A stretch of DNA of 64,000 bases from Sphingobium aromaticiconvertens (GTDB lineage Bacteria > Pseudomonadota > Alphaproteobacteria > Sphingomonadales > Sphingomonadaceae), in NCBI RefSeq assembly GCF_037154075.1, contig NZ_JBANRJ010000001.1:4707501-4771500 (forward strand), read 5' to 3'. A model generated the notes under the pieces. That model ran no database searches and had not been told where the DNA came from. It was given only the letters and a program-made list of their open reading frames with translations. Of this stretch, positions 18,813 through 29,953 are shown in pieces. Numbering within the stretch: position 1 is the stretch's first letter; every line of letters begins with the position of its first letter. A program made the position numbers and the translations under genes.

Positions 18813-20300
18813 CTATTGGCCCTGCGCGCCCGACGCCTTTGCCGCGTCATAGTCCGCCTTCAATCGCAGCGCCTCGTCGCGCATCGACGACGAGTGCGGT
18901 GAATAGGCCAGCGGGTCCAGCAATATCGACGCCGTGGCATAATTGCCCTGCACAGCAAGCGCCTGTGCCTCGGCAAAGCGATATTCGGGATTCTGGGGCA
19001 GCAACGCAAATGCCTTGGCCAGACCATCATAGCCCACCTGCGGCATCTTGCCGCCCTTCATCCTGTGGTAGCGATAAAATTGGGTGAGCGGCACCGGATC
19101 CTCGGCATCCGCGCGATTTGCCTTGATGATCGCAGAGAGCGCCGCCTTCCAGTCCTCCGGCTTGTCGCTCTGATGCGCCCGCGCCAACAATATGTCCGCG
19201 CGCAGGCTGTGGGCGCGGGCCAGCGTGGGATCAATCGCCACCGCGCGATCAACCGCAGCCAGCGCGGCATCCTTGTTTTCGCCAAGCCATTCCGCCTCCG
19301 CCAGCAGCGCAGCGGCATAAGCGTTGGAAGGCAGCTTCGCGACGGCGGCGCGCACCGACGCGATCAAGGCAGGCCGGTTCTTCTCCGGCACGCCGACCGT
19401 CAGCTTCAACTCCTGGTCGATCAAGGCCCCGCGCGCGGGATCGAGCGGCGCAATCGCGACCGAGACTTGCGGCAGCGTGCCGTCCTTATATCGCGTCGCA
19501 GGGATACGGCCGCGTTTGAGATAGGCGCGCAACTCCCTTTCCACGGCCAGAAGGCCGCCCGCCAAGAAACTGTCCAGCTCGACATTCTTCTCGCCGGACG
19601 CAAGAGCGCCCAGATAGCGCGAGAATTCTGCCCTGCGCGCGGGCACATATTGGAAATAATGGGTGAGCAGCCAGGCCGTCCCATAATAACGGTCCCCCTG
19701 CTGCGGATCGCGCCAATTGGCCTGGCTGGTCAACAACTGTTTGAGCGGCAGGATGGGCATCATCCGCAAGGTGGGCACCCGTGCGAGGGGCACATTGCCA
19801 AATGTGGTGCGCCCGTCGGAAGCGAAGGTGACGACAGAGAAAAATTCGGCGAACCCCTCGACGTACCAGGCTGGATAGGCCGCCGGAAAATAATGCAGCA
19901 TGAAATGATGAGCATATTCGTGGAACAGCACTTCTTCAGGACCAAGATCGTAACGCCATGACTTGGGCTCGCGCGAAAGGACCGCGAAGCCTGAGCGCCC
20001 TGACGTGCTGTAGAAACCAGCGACATTGGGATTGCGCGCCAGCGATCTCACCTCGCCATCGTCCGACAGCATGAACACCTGCACCGGATTGGTCAGCCCA
20101 TCGTCCTTCATGCCGGTAACCAGGCGTAGCAGCGCATCGAATTTTTCAAGTTTCGTTGCAAAGAGTTGCAGGGTTTCCGGCTTAGCCTCACTGTAAATGG
20201 TAAAATGCCGCGTTTTCGCCTGACTCCAGGCGGCTTGCGCGCTCCCCGGCAACGCAAACGCACCTACCATCATCGCCAAAGCGCCGAACCGTCCGATCAT
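18813..20300 (-). CDS. Exported gluzincin-like (peptidase MA/DUF1570-type) protein with TPR-like C-terminus
   Basis: 495 residues from the ATG at 20300. The signal peptide ends near GSAQAA (about 24). A zinc metalloprotease-like site HEYAH at 127-131 with a downstream WYVEGFAEFF (glutamate ligand) resembles peptidase MA-like/DUF1570 proteins. The C-terminal half (about 330-490) is helical and alanine-rich with repeats such as AAALLAEAEWLGENKDAALA, typical of TPR units. Substrate unknown; it likely works in the periplasm. Monocistronic, about 98 nt downstream of ada on the same strand. Confidence 0.75.
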   Translation of the reverse strand: MIGRFGALAMMVGAFALPGSAQAAWSQAKTRHFTIYSEAKPETLQLFATKLEKFDALLRLVTGMKDDGLTNPVQVFMLSDDGEVRSLARNPNVAGFYSTSGRSGFAVLSREPKSWRYDLGPEEVLFHEYAHHFMLHYFPAAYPAWYVEGFAEFFSVVTFASDGRTTFGNVPLARVPTLRMMPILPLKQLLTSQANWRDPQQGDRYYGTAWLLTHYFQYVPARRAEFSRYLGALASGEKNVELDSFLAGGLLAVERELRAYLKRGRIPATRYKDGTLPQVSVAIAPLDPARGALIDQELKLTVGVPEKNRPALIASVRAAVAKLPSNAYAAALLAEAEWLGENKDAALAAVDRAVAIDPTLARAHSLRADILLARAHQSDKPEDWKAALSAIIKANRADAEDPVPLTQFYRYHRMKGGKMPQVGYDGLAKAFALLPQNPEYRFAEAQALAVQGNYATASILLDPLAYSPHSSSMRDEALRLKADYDAAKASGAQGQ

Positions 20301-20398
20301 CTCATTCCCCCTGTCCGCTCGCCCCCGGGCGGACCCCCTATGTGCCCTGCTCAGACAAGGTCGGGCAAAGGAATGCAATGCCAAAAGCGCCATAGCCC

Positions 20399-21475
20399 CT
20401 ATCGATCGCGTTCACGCTCCAGCAGGCGCTTTTTGCGCGCCACCCCATAGGCATAGCCACCCAGACCGCCATCGCTGCGCAGGACCCGGTGGCACGGCAC
20501 CAGCACGGCCAGCACATTGTCTCCGCAGGCGGTACCGGCCGCCCGTACCGCGCCGGGCTTGCCGATGGCGGTCGCAATCTGTTTGTAGGACCGCGTCTCG
20601 CCGGGCGGTATGGCCCGCAGCGCATCCCATACCGCCTGCTGAAACGATGTCCCCTGCACATCGACCGGAAGATCGCCGCGCTGGTTCCCATCTGCGGGAT
20701 GTTCGACCAGCGCCGCCACCTGACGCGCCAGCGCCGCAAAGGCCGCATCCGCGGGCAGAATGTCCGCATGAGGGAAACGGCCACGCAGATCGCCTTCATC
20801 TTCATCGAAACTGATCCGCACCAGTCCCCGGTCGCTCGCCGCTATCAGCAGCGGGCCAAGACTGGTCGGTGCGATCATGTGGCGGATCACCACCCCGCGC
20901 CCGCCCGCTTTCCAGGCGCTGGGCGTCATGCCCAGATGCCGCACGGCATCGGCATAGGCGCGGCTGGGCGCATTATAGCCCGCGTCATAGATGGCCTCCG
21001 TCACGCTGCTCTCACCTTCCAGCGCCTGCTTTAATCGGTCGGCGCGAATCGTGCGAGCATAGGCGGCGGGGGTCAGGCCCGTCTCGCGCTTGAACAGGCG
21101 ATGGAAATGATGGGGGGCATAGCCGACATGGGCCGCGATCGCATCCAGCGACGGGGGTGCCTCCGCCCCTTCGATCAACGCCAGCGCCGCTTCCACAGCC
21201 AGCCTGTCGCGCCCTACCTCATCCGGGCGACAGCGCAGGCAGGCCCGAAATCCCGCCGCCCGTGCCGCTGCTGCATCAGGATAGAAGTGAATATTTTCCC
21301 GTTTCGGATGCCGGGCGGGGCAACTGGGCTTGCAATAAATGCCCGTGGTCAGCACCGCCCCGATGAACTGCCCGTCCATGCGCCTGTCGCGGCGAGAGAA
21401 GGCATCCCAGCACACATCATCATCAGGCATCGGGGGCCGGTTGGGGCGAAGGGGAGTCATCTGGTTCATGGTCAT
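20399..21475 (-). CDS. ada: Ada bifunctional DNA repair methyltransferase / transcriptional activator
   Basis: 358 residues. The N-terminal zinc domain has cysteines 48, 52, 79 and 82 (TTGIYCKPSC ... CLRC); by family, Cys48 accepts methyl from phosphotriesters. An AraC-type helix-turn-helix (about 100-185) follows, then the O6-alkylguanine transferase domain with acceptor Cys328 in PCHRVL. It repairs alkylated DNA and, once methylated, activates the adaptive response. The frame stays open upstream to 22120, but that part overlaps the protease gene on the other strand; the ATG at 21475 (or 21469) gives the family length. Confidence 0.95.
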   Translation of the reverse strand: MTMNQMTPLRPNRPPMPDDDVCWDAFSRRDRRMDGQFIGAVLTTGIYCKPSCPARHPKRENIHFYPDAAAARAAGFRACLRCRPDEVGRDRLAVEAALALIEGAEAPPSLDAIAAHVGYAPHHFHRLFKRETGLTPAAYARTIRADRLKQALEGESSVTEAIYDAGYNAPSRAYADAVRHLGMTPSAWKAGGRGVVIRHMIAPTSLGPLLIAASDRGLVRISFDEDEGDLRGRFPHADILPADAAFAALARQVAALVEHPADGNQRGDLPVDVQGTSFQQAVWDALRAIPPGETRSYKQIATAIGKPGAVRAAGTACGDNVLAVLVPCHRVLRSDGGLGGYAYGVARKKRLLERERDR

Positions 21476-21568
21476 GGAATAGCGTGGATCGCTTGACCAT
21501 ACTTCCCGCCGCTTGCGTTCAAAAGGGGGGCGGCCACTTTCCCGATTGCCTAACGCCCGCCTTCGCAT

Positions 21569-23167
21569 ATGTATGCGCCTCACATGCTGCGCCTGATCCG
21601 CTCTCTTTTCATCCTCTTCGCCCTGGCAAGCCTGACCGGCCCCGCCCGCGCCGAACAGCAGGACATCGCCGCCGCCGCCCGCGGAGTCGTGCGCGTGGCA
21701 ATCGTCGCGACCGACGGGTCGGAGGCCTATTTCGTCGGCCATGGCAGCGGCTTCGCCGTCGCGCCGGACAAGATACTGACCAACGCCCATGTGGTCGAAC
21801 TGACCCGCGAGGAAAAAAATCTCGTCATCGGCGTCATCCCGTCCGAAGGGCGCAAAAGCTATGGCGGACGCGTCATCGCCTATTCGCCGGGCAACGACCT
21901 GGCCCTGATCCAGCTGGACGAAGGATCGCTGCCGGTCAGCACCTTCTACGCCGGCGCCGTCAGTGACGGCAGCCATGTCACCGCCATCGGCTATCCCGGC
22001 AATGTCGACCGCGCGCAGGGCCTTGGCCTCAAGCAGATGGTGGAGCCGCTGGGCACGGTGAAGACCAGTGGCACGATATCGGCAGGACGATCGAGCCAGA
22101 CCTTCGACACACTCCTCCACACCGCGCCCCTCGCCGCCGGGAACAGCGGCGGGCCACTGGTCGACGATTGTGGCCGGGTGCTGGGCGTGAACAGTTTTGG
22201 ATCAATGTCGGATGGCGCGGACGCGGAGTTCGGCTTTGCCGTCTCCTGGCGGGAAGTGGCGTCCTTTCTGCGTCAGGCGGGCGTCTCCTCGCTCCACACG
22301 ATCGTCCCCTGCCGTTCGTTGGCGGAAGCCGACGCCGCCGAATCGGCGCTGACCCAGCGGGACGCGCAGATGACCGAAAGCAGCGCCCGCGAAAAGCAGG
22401 ACGCGCAGGAAGCCGCACTCGCCAAGGCCCGCGACGCCGCCGAGCGCGACGTCATTTCGGGACGTGAAAATGCGATGGCCGGCGCCGCCGTGCTGTTGGC
22501 CTTCGCCGTACTGGGACTGGGCGCCGGCGGCCTGTTCTACACCCAGGGCAGGGAAAAGCGGGCAAGCTGGTTCATCGGCGGCGGCGGCGTGCTGTTGCTC
22601 GGCGCCCTCCTGCTCTTCTTCCTCAAGCCCAGCTTTTCCAGCATCGATGCGCGAATCGCCCAGACGCAGGACAGCGGAACCACCTCCAATCAGGCCTTCG
22701 CCTGGGGTGGCGACAATATCTGCCGCATCGACCTCAACCGCAGCCGCGTCACCGTGTCGCAGCCAAATGACATCGGCTTCAACTGGACCGAGGGCGGATG
22801 CGTAGATCATGGGCGTCAGTTCATATCGGCAGGCACCCAATGGCAGCATAGCAGCGTTCCCGAAGACCGGCAGGTCGTCACCGACAGCCGCTTCGATCCC
22901 GCCACCGGCCTGCTGCGCGTCCAGCGCTGGTTGCCCGACTCCGACGTGATGGAGAAGGCGCGGGCGCTGGCCTCCGAAAATGCGGTCAAAGGCTGCACCA
23001 GCGACCCGGCCGCCCTGGCGAAGATCGCGGCGCTTTCGTCCGGCCTCGCCGCGCTGCTGCCCGCCCAACCTAATGAACGGCTGGTCTATCACTGCCAGAA
23101 GGGTCTGCTGGCCCCGAAGGACGATGAGAAGGAGGCCATCACACCCAAGCAGACGGCAGCACCTTAA
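21569..23167 (+). CDS. Trypsin-like serine protease with two extra membrane segments and a C-terminal exported domain
   Basis: 532 residues. A signal peptide (about 1-28, GPARA) leads to a trypsin-like domain with catalytic His74 (TNAHVV), Asp110 (GNDLAL) and Ser193 (GNSGGPL). An alanine-rich coiled coil (about 255-300) follows, then two hydrophobic segments (about 305-325 and 333-350) and a C-terminal domain of about 170 residues with several cysteines (NICRIDLN, GGCVDHG, KGCTSD). No PDZ domain is seen, so it is not DegP. It starts 93 nt from the divergent ada gene. Substrate unknown. Confidence 0.82.
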   Translation: MYAPHMLRLIRSLFILFALASLTGPARAEQQDIAAAARGVVRVAIVATDGSEAYFVGHGSGFAVAPDKILTNAHVVELTREEKNLVIGVIPSEGRKSYGGRVIAYSPGNDLALIQLDEGSLPVSTFYAGAVSDGSHVTAIGYPGNVDRAQGLGLKQMVEPLGTVKTSGTISAGRSSQTFDTLLHTAPLAAGNSGGPLVDDCGRVLGVNSFGSMSDGADAEFGFAVSWREVASFLRQAGVSSLHTIVPCRSLAEADAAESALTQRDAQMTESSAREKQDAQEAALAKARDAAERDVISGRENAMAGAAVLLAFAVLGLGAGGLFYTQGREKRASWFIGGGGVLLLGALLLFFLKPSFSSIDARIAQTQDSGTTSNQAFAWGGDNICRIDLNRSRVTVSQPNDIGFNWTEGGCVDHGRQFISAGTQWQHSSVPEDRQVVTDSRFDPATGLLRVQRWLPDSDVMEKARALASENAVKGCTSDPAALAKIAALSSGLAALLPAQPNERLVYHCQKGLLAPKDDEKEAITPKQTAAP

Positions 23168-23325
23168 TCGCCCCACCGGAGTTGGTTCCGGTACCATCCG
23201 TTGAATCGGTCCGCGCGACTTGCATAGTCACAATCGCGCTGCTAACCGCGCCGCAACAACGGGGAACGGCATGGCCGCGCCCCTTCTTTGCATGACCGGC
23301 AATTCAAGTGGAGGACGGTAAGCGC

Positions 23326-23880
23326 GTGGAGACATCCGGCGGCATTCAGGCGAGCCTTAGCGGCCGCTACGCAGTGGCCCTGTTCGACCTTGCCCGTGAG
23401 GGCAAGAGCCTCGACACGGTCGCGGAAAGCCTTGCGGCGCTTAAGGCCGCGCTTGGCGAATCATCCGATTTCAAGGGCCTGATCAACAGCCCCGTCCTTA
23501 GCCGCGAGGCTGCGGCAAAGGCAGTTGCCGCCGTGGCCGCGTCGATGGGCCTCGATTCGCTGACCACCAACTTTCTGGGCGTGCTCGCCCAGAACCGCCG
23601 CCTCGGCCAACTGCCCGCCGTCATCCGTGCCTATGAAACGCTGCTGTCGAATCACAAGGGTGAGGCCCGCGCCGAAGTGACGAGCGCGCATCCGCTGACC
23701 AAGACGCAGATCACCGCCCTGAGCAAAAGCCTCAAGGCGCGTGTCGGTCGCGACGTCGCGGTCGATGCAAAGGTCGATGCCGCGATCCTGGGCGGGCTGG
23801 TCGTCAAGATCGGCAGCCAGATGATCGACAGCTCCATCCGTACAAGATTGAACACGCTCGCCCAAGCTATGAAGGGTTGA
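23326..23880 (+). CDS. atpH: F1F0 ATP synthase delta subunit
   Basis: 184 residues from the GTG at 23326, with GGAGG about 11 nt upstream; a GTG at 23308 would add six residues including the ribosome site and is disfavoured. The product begins VETSGGIQASLSGRYA and ends SSIRTRLNTLAQAMKG, both standard for alphaproteobacterial delta subunits. It links F1 to the stator. First gene of the F1 operon; F0 genes are elsewhere, as is usual in alphaproteobacteria. Confidence 0.96.
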   Translation: METSGGIQASLSGRYAVALFDLAREGKSLDTVAESLAALKAALGESSDFKGLINSPVLSREAAAKAVAAVAASMGLDSLTTNFLGVLAQNRRLGQLPAVIRAYETLLSNHKGEARAEVTSAHPLTKTQITALSKSLKARVGRDVAVDAKVDAAILGGLVVKIGSQMIDSSIRTRLNTLAQAMKG

Positions 23881-23911
23881 AGACCCTTAAAAAGGTCCGA
23901 TGAAAGGCTAA

Positions 23912-25444
<1,533 letters not shown>

Positions 25445-25454
25445 CTAAGACGCG

Positions 25455-26081
25455 ATGCTGGCCGCTCATTCCCTTCTTGCCTGGACCGTGATGGCGATCG
25501 GTCTGGTGCTGTTGCCGGGGCCGGACACCATGTTGGTGGCCGGTCACGCGGCGCGGCGCGGGCTGAAGGCGGGAATGGCGGCCATTGGCGGCATCCAGTT
25601 GGGCGGTCTGTTCTACATGGCGCTATGCGGCTTCGGCTTCCTCAGCGTGCTGAACGCGGTGCCCGGCCTGTTCATGGTGGTGAAGGTTGCAGGTGCGCTC
25701 TATCTGGCGTGGATGGGCCTTGGCCTGTTGCGGGGCGCTATCAGGCCTGCCCCGGCGGCTGAACCGCCCAAACTCCGTCTGGGCGCTTCGCCCTTCACGC
25801 AGGGCTTTATCAGCACCGTGCTGAATCCGAAGGTTGCGATCTTCTTTCTGGCCGCCCTGCCGCAATTTGTCGGCACCGGCCCGGACGCGCCCTTTCAGGG
25901 CATGCTGTTGATCGCGATCGTCTATGCATTGGGTTTCCTGTGGTGCGGGGCGCTTGCGCTGCTCGCCACCCATGCCGGCCGCAAGGTTGGCCAGAGCCGC
26001 GCGATGCGCTGGTTCGAAGGCGCCATGGGCGTCGGTTTCTTTGGTCTCGCGGGCCGTCTGGCCCTTGCTCGGAACGTGTGA
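25455..26081 (+). CDS. LysE/RhtB-family amino acid exporter inside the atp operon
   Basis: 208 residues with five or six hydrophobic segments and the LysE signature LPGPDTMLVAGHAARRG near residues 20-36 and STVLNPKVAIFFLAALPQF near 118-136. It exports amino acids or related metabolites across the inner membrane. It lies 10 nt after atpA and ends 3 nt before atpG, on the same strand and with similar base use, so it must be transcribed with the ATP synthase genes. The ribosome site is weak, suggesting coupling to atpA. The usual order is atpHAGDC with no insert. Confidence 0.93.
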   Translation: MLAAHSLLAWTVMAIGLVLLPGPDTMLVAGHAARRGLKAGMAAIGGIQLGGLFYMALCGFGFLSVLNAVPGLFMVVKVAGALYLAWMGLGLLRGAIRPAPAAEPPKLRLGASPFTQGFISTVLNPKVAIFFLAALPQFVGTGPDAPFQGMLLIAIVYALGFLWCGALALLATHAGRKVGQSRAMRWFEGAMGVGFFGLAGRLALARNV

Positions 26082-26084
26082 TTT

Positions 26085-26969
26085 ATGGCTAGTCTCAAAG
26101 AATTGAAGATCCGCATCGGGTCGGTCAAATCGACCCAGAAGATCACAAAGGCGAAGCAGATGGTCGCTGCCGCAAAGCTGCGCAAGGCGCAGGCCGCGGC
26201 TGAGGCCGCCCGCCCCTACAGCCAGCGGCTGGAAGCGGTCGTCGCATCGCTCGCGTCGAAGATTGCGGGTGGATCGGGCGAAGGCGCATCGCCGCTGCTG
26301 GCAGGCACCGGCAAGGATGACGTGCATCTGCTGGTCGTCGCCAACTCCGACCGTGGTCTGGCTGGCGCGTTCAACGCCAACATCGTCAAGGCCGCGCGCA
26401 TCAAGGCCGATGAGTTGATCGAGCAGGGCAAGACGGTCAAATTTTACCTGATCGGGCGCAAGGGCCGTCCGGTCATCAACCGCACCTTCCCCGGCATGAT
26501 CGTCGCCCAGTACGACACGACCGGCGCGAAGCAGCCCGGTTATGATCAGGCCCAGACCATCGCGCACGAGTTGAGCGAGATGTATCTGAACGGCAAGTTC
26601 GACGTCGCGCACCTCTTCTACTCGCGCTTCAAGTCCGCTCTCGCCCAGATCCCGACCGAGCAGCAGATCATTCCCGTAAAGATCCCGGCCGACGCCGACC
26701 GCAGCGCGATTCCCGCGACGGTCGAATTTGAGCCGAGCGAAGAAGCGATCCTGGACGATCTGTTGCCCCGCAACATCTCGATCCAGTTGTTCAAGGCGCT
26801 GCTGGAAAACAACGCATCCGAACAGGGCGCGTCGATGACCGCAATGGACAATGCGACCCGCAACGCCGGCGACCTCATCAGCAAGCTGACCATCCAGTAT
26901 AACCGCAGCCGTCAGGCCGCGATCACCACCGAACTCGTCGAAATCATTTCGGGCGCCGAAGCGCTCTAA
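26085..26969 (+). CDS. atpG: F1F0 ATP synthase gamma subunit
   Basis: 294 residues. N-terminus [20 protein letters not shown] and C-terminus [19 protein letters not shown] are the two conserved coiled-coil ends of the rotor shaft. Starts 3 nt after the LysE-type gene, so its translation may depend on coupling to that gene. Confidence 0.98.
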   Translation: MASLKELKIRIGSVKSTQKITKAKQMVAAAKLRKAQAAAEAARPYSQRLEAVVASLASKIAGGSGEGASPLLAGTGKDDVHLLVVANSDRGLAGAFNANIVKAARIKADELIEQGKTVKFYLIGRKGRPVINRTFPGMIVAQYDTTGAKQPGYDQAQTIAHELSEMYLNGKFDVAHLFYSRFKSALAQIPTEQQIIPVKIPADADRSAIPATVEFEPSEEAILDDLLPRNISIQLFKALLENNASEQGASMTAMDNATRNAGDLISKLTIQYNRSRQAAITTELVEIISGAEAL

Positions 26970-28445
<1,476 letters not shown>

Positions 28446-28457
28446 GTCTCAAAAAGT

Positions 28458-28550
28458 CCCCTCTCGCTTGCGGGAGGGGTTAGGGGAGGGCCTGTAAAGG
28501 CAAGTCCTCCGCGAACATTCCCTCCCCCGACCCCTCCCTAAAGGGAGGGG
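28458..28550. repeat. GC-rich palindromic element between atpD and atpC
   Basis: Two hairpins: CCCCTCTCGC/GCGGGAGGGG at 28458-28479 and CCCCTCCCT/AGGGAGGGG at 28531-28550. In addition GGGAGGGGTTAGGGGAGGG (28472 onward) can pair with the CCCTCCCCCGACCCCTCCC segment (about 28519-28538) with two mismatches, so the whole can form a cruciform. This looks like a dispersed intergenic palindrome. Its 3' arm runs into the purine-rich ribosome site of atpC. Confidence 0.75.
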
Positions 28551-28564
28551 GGAGAAACGTGAAA

Positions 28565-28819
28565 ATGGCTCTGCATTTTGAACTCGTGACCCCGGAAAAG
28601 CTCGTCCGTTCGCAAGAGGTCTATCAGGTTGTCGTACCCGGCACTGACGGCGATTTCGGCGTGCTGGAGGGTCATGCGCCCTTCATGTCGACCGTGCGCG
28701 ACGGCATGATCCAGATCTATGCCAACGCCGGGTCCGCCCCGGAAAACATCTCCGTCGAGGGCGGCTTTGCCGAAGTGAATGAAAAGGGCCTGACAGTCCT
28801 GGCGGAGAAGGCGGGCTAG
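28565..28819 (+). CDS. atpC: F1F0 ATP synthase epsilon subunit
   Basis: 84 residues beginning [14 protein letters not shown], with the beta-sandwich signature [15 protein letters not shown]. It lacks the long C-terminal helical pair of enterobacterial epsilon (about 135 residues), as is common in alphaproteobacteria. ATG at 28565 is better placed than the GTG at 28559 relative to GGGGAG. The ribosome site abuts the palindrome at 28531-28550, so translation could be tuned by that hairpin. Confidence 0.95.
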   Translation: MALHFELVTPEKLVRSQEVYQVVVPGTDGDFGVLEGHAPFMSTVRDGMIQIYANAGSAPENISVEGGFAEVNEKGLTVLAEKAG

Positions 28820-28920
28820 AGCATTTTCCAGGCAGATGGCATCATCTGCTGACTTACGAAAATGCGGAAAACAAAAGATAAATGGAGCATGATCCTATTC
28901 AGTCTGATCGGATCATGCGC
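28820..28920. repeat. Dispersed hairpin repeat, copy A
   Basis: GCATTTTC (28821-28828) pairs with GAAAATGC (28858-28865) and the inner GCAGATG/CATCTGC arms pair, forming one long imperfect hairpin. A second small palindrome, GCATGATC/GATCATGC, spans about 28893-28919. Related copies lie at 29777 and 31499. Confidence 0.6.
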
Positions 28921-28922
28921 TA

Positions 28923-29774
28923 GGCCGTGGTGACGATTTAATCATTTGATCCAGAGCATGATGCTGGCGATTTTGACGAAGCCCAGGAAGTTGCGGCGAG
29001 TTTGTCGTAGCGGGTTGCGATGCGTCGCCATTGCTTGAGTTTGGCGCAGAAACCCTCGATGCCCCGACGCTGCTTGTAGGCGATGCGATCATGGTGGTGC
29101 TGATATTTGCGATGGCGGCGGGGCGGGATGACCGGTTCGCCGCCTTGGCTGTAGATGAGATCATGCAGACTGTCGGCGTCATAGGCGCGATCAGCCAGAA
29201 TCTTTTCAACGGGGATGCCCCGGATCAGATCGCAAGCGTGTGCCATGTCGTTTTGCTGGCCGGGACCCAGAATGAAACGGATCGGCAAGCCGAGGGCGTC
29301 GACTACGGCATGGATTTTAGTGCCGAATCCAACTCTGGATCGCCCGAGAGCCTGGGCTTGAGCGCCCCCCTTTTTACCCGTGCCCCGGCCGCCTGGGCCT
29401 GAGCGCGGATTACGGTCGCATCGATCGCCAGCCATTCGATGTCGGGATCGTCCGATACAGCCTCGAAGATCCGGTCGATCACGCCTTGCTCGACCCAACG
29501 GTAATAGCGTCGTTTGGCCGTCTGATAGGGGCCGAACTTCTCCGGCAAATCACGCCACCGTCCGCCCGAACGTGCCAACCATAGCAACGCATCAAGAAAG
29601 CGCCGCCCGTGTCGCTACGCGGGCCACGTCGTCCCTTGCGACCACCCGGCACAAACTCGCATAGTCGCTCCCACTGATCGTCTCTGAGAACATCGCCTTC
29701 CACACCAGCCTCCAAAAGCCAGCGTTGAATCAGAAATCCTCAATCCCGTGAATCCCTAAAATGTCACCACGGCC
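28923..29774 (-). mobile_element. IS5-family insertion sequence (IS427-like group), degenerate
   Basis: 852 bp bounded by inverted repeats GGCCGTGGTGAC (28923-28934) and GTCACCACGGCC (29763-29774); the match continues with TTTA after two mismatches. A TA dinucleotide flanks both ends (28921-28922 and 29775-29776), consistent with a 2-bp target duplication. It contains one transposase reading region on the minus strand. It inserted just downstream of atpC between two hairpin repeats. The group name is inferred from size, ends and transposase type. Confidence 0.85.
28938..29715 (-). pseudogene. IS5-family transposase, multiple frame changes
   Basis: Pieces in three frames give one DDE transposase: N-terminal DDQWERLCEFVPGG (29715 onward), middle FLDALLWLARSGGRWRDLPE, then FGTKIHAVVDALGLPIRF and the C-terminal RRGIEGFCAKLKQWRRIATRYDKLAA. 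The middle change, near 29345, sits on AAAAAGGGGGG and may be the normal programmed -1 shift between the two reading frames of such elements. The others, near 29610 and near 28975, look like one-base losses, so the element is probably inactive unless these are sequence errors. Confidence 0.75.
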
Positions 29775-29776
29775 TA

Positions 29777-29840
29777 GAGCGATTTCCAGTCGGATGGACT
29801 TATCTGACGGTTAGGAAAATCGTGGCAAACAAGAAACCAC
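29777..29840. repeat. Dispersed hairpin repeat, copy B
   Basis: AGAGCGATTTCCAGTCGGATGG begins right after the IS end and pairs with GGAAAATCG at about 29812-29820, in the same layout as copy A (tail with AAACAAGAAACC like AAAACAAAAGAT). Because this repeat contains the GTG at 29822, that codon is unlikely to be the true start of the following gene. Confidence 0.5.
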
Positions 29841-29953
29841 GCTCTCGCGATGGCCGAACGGCCGTAAACGATACCCAAGAGGCCGGACGCTCAAAAGCGC
29901 TTCGGCCTTTTTCCATGCTCGACCTAGTCCGCCCCACCCCCTATGCCTGCGCC

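Noticed and set aside
21476..22120. Possible N-terminal extension of Ada by about 215 residues
   Set aside because: The extra part overlaps the protease gene on the other strand, is not Ada-like, and the ATG at 21475 gives the normal length.
29822..29953. GTG at 29822 as start of the membrane protein
   Set aside because: It lies in the dispersed repeat after the IS; the encoded 44 residues are unlike a membrane protein N-terminus.
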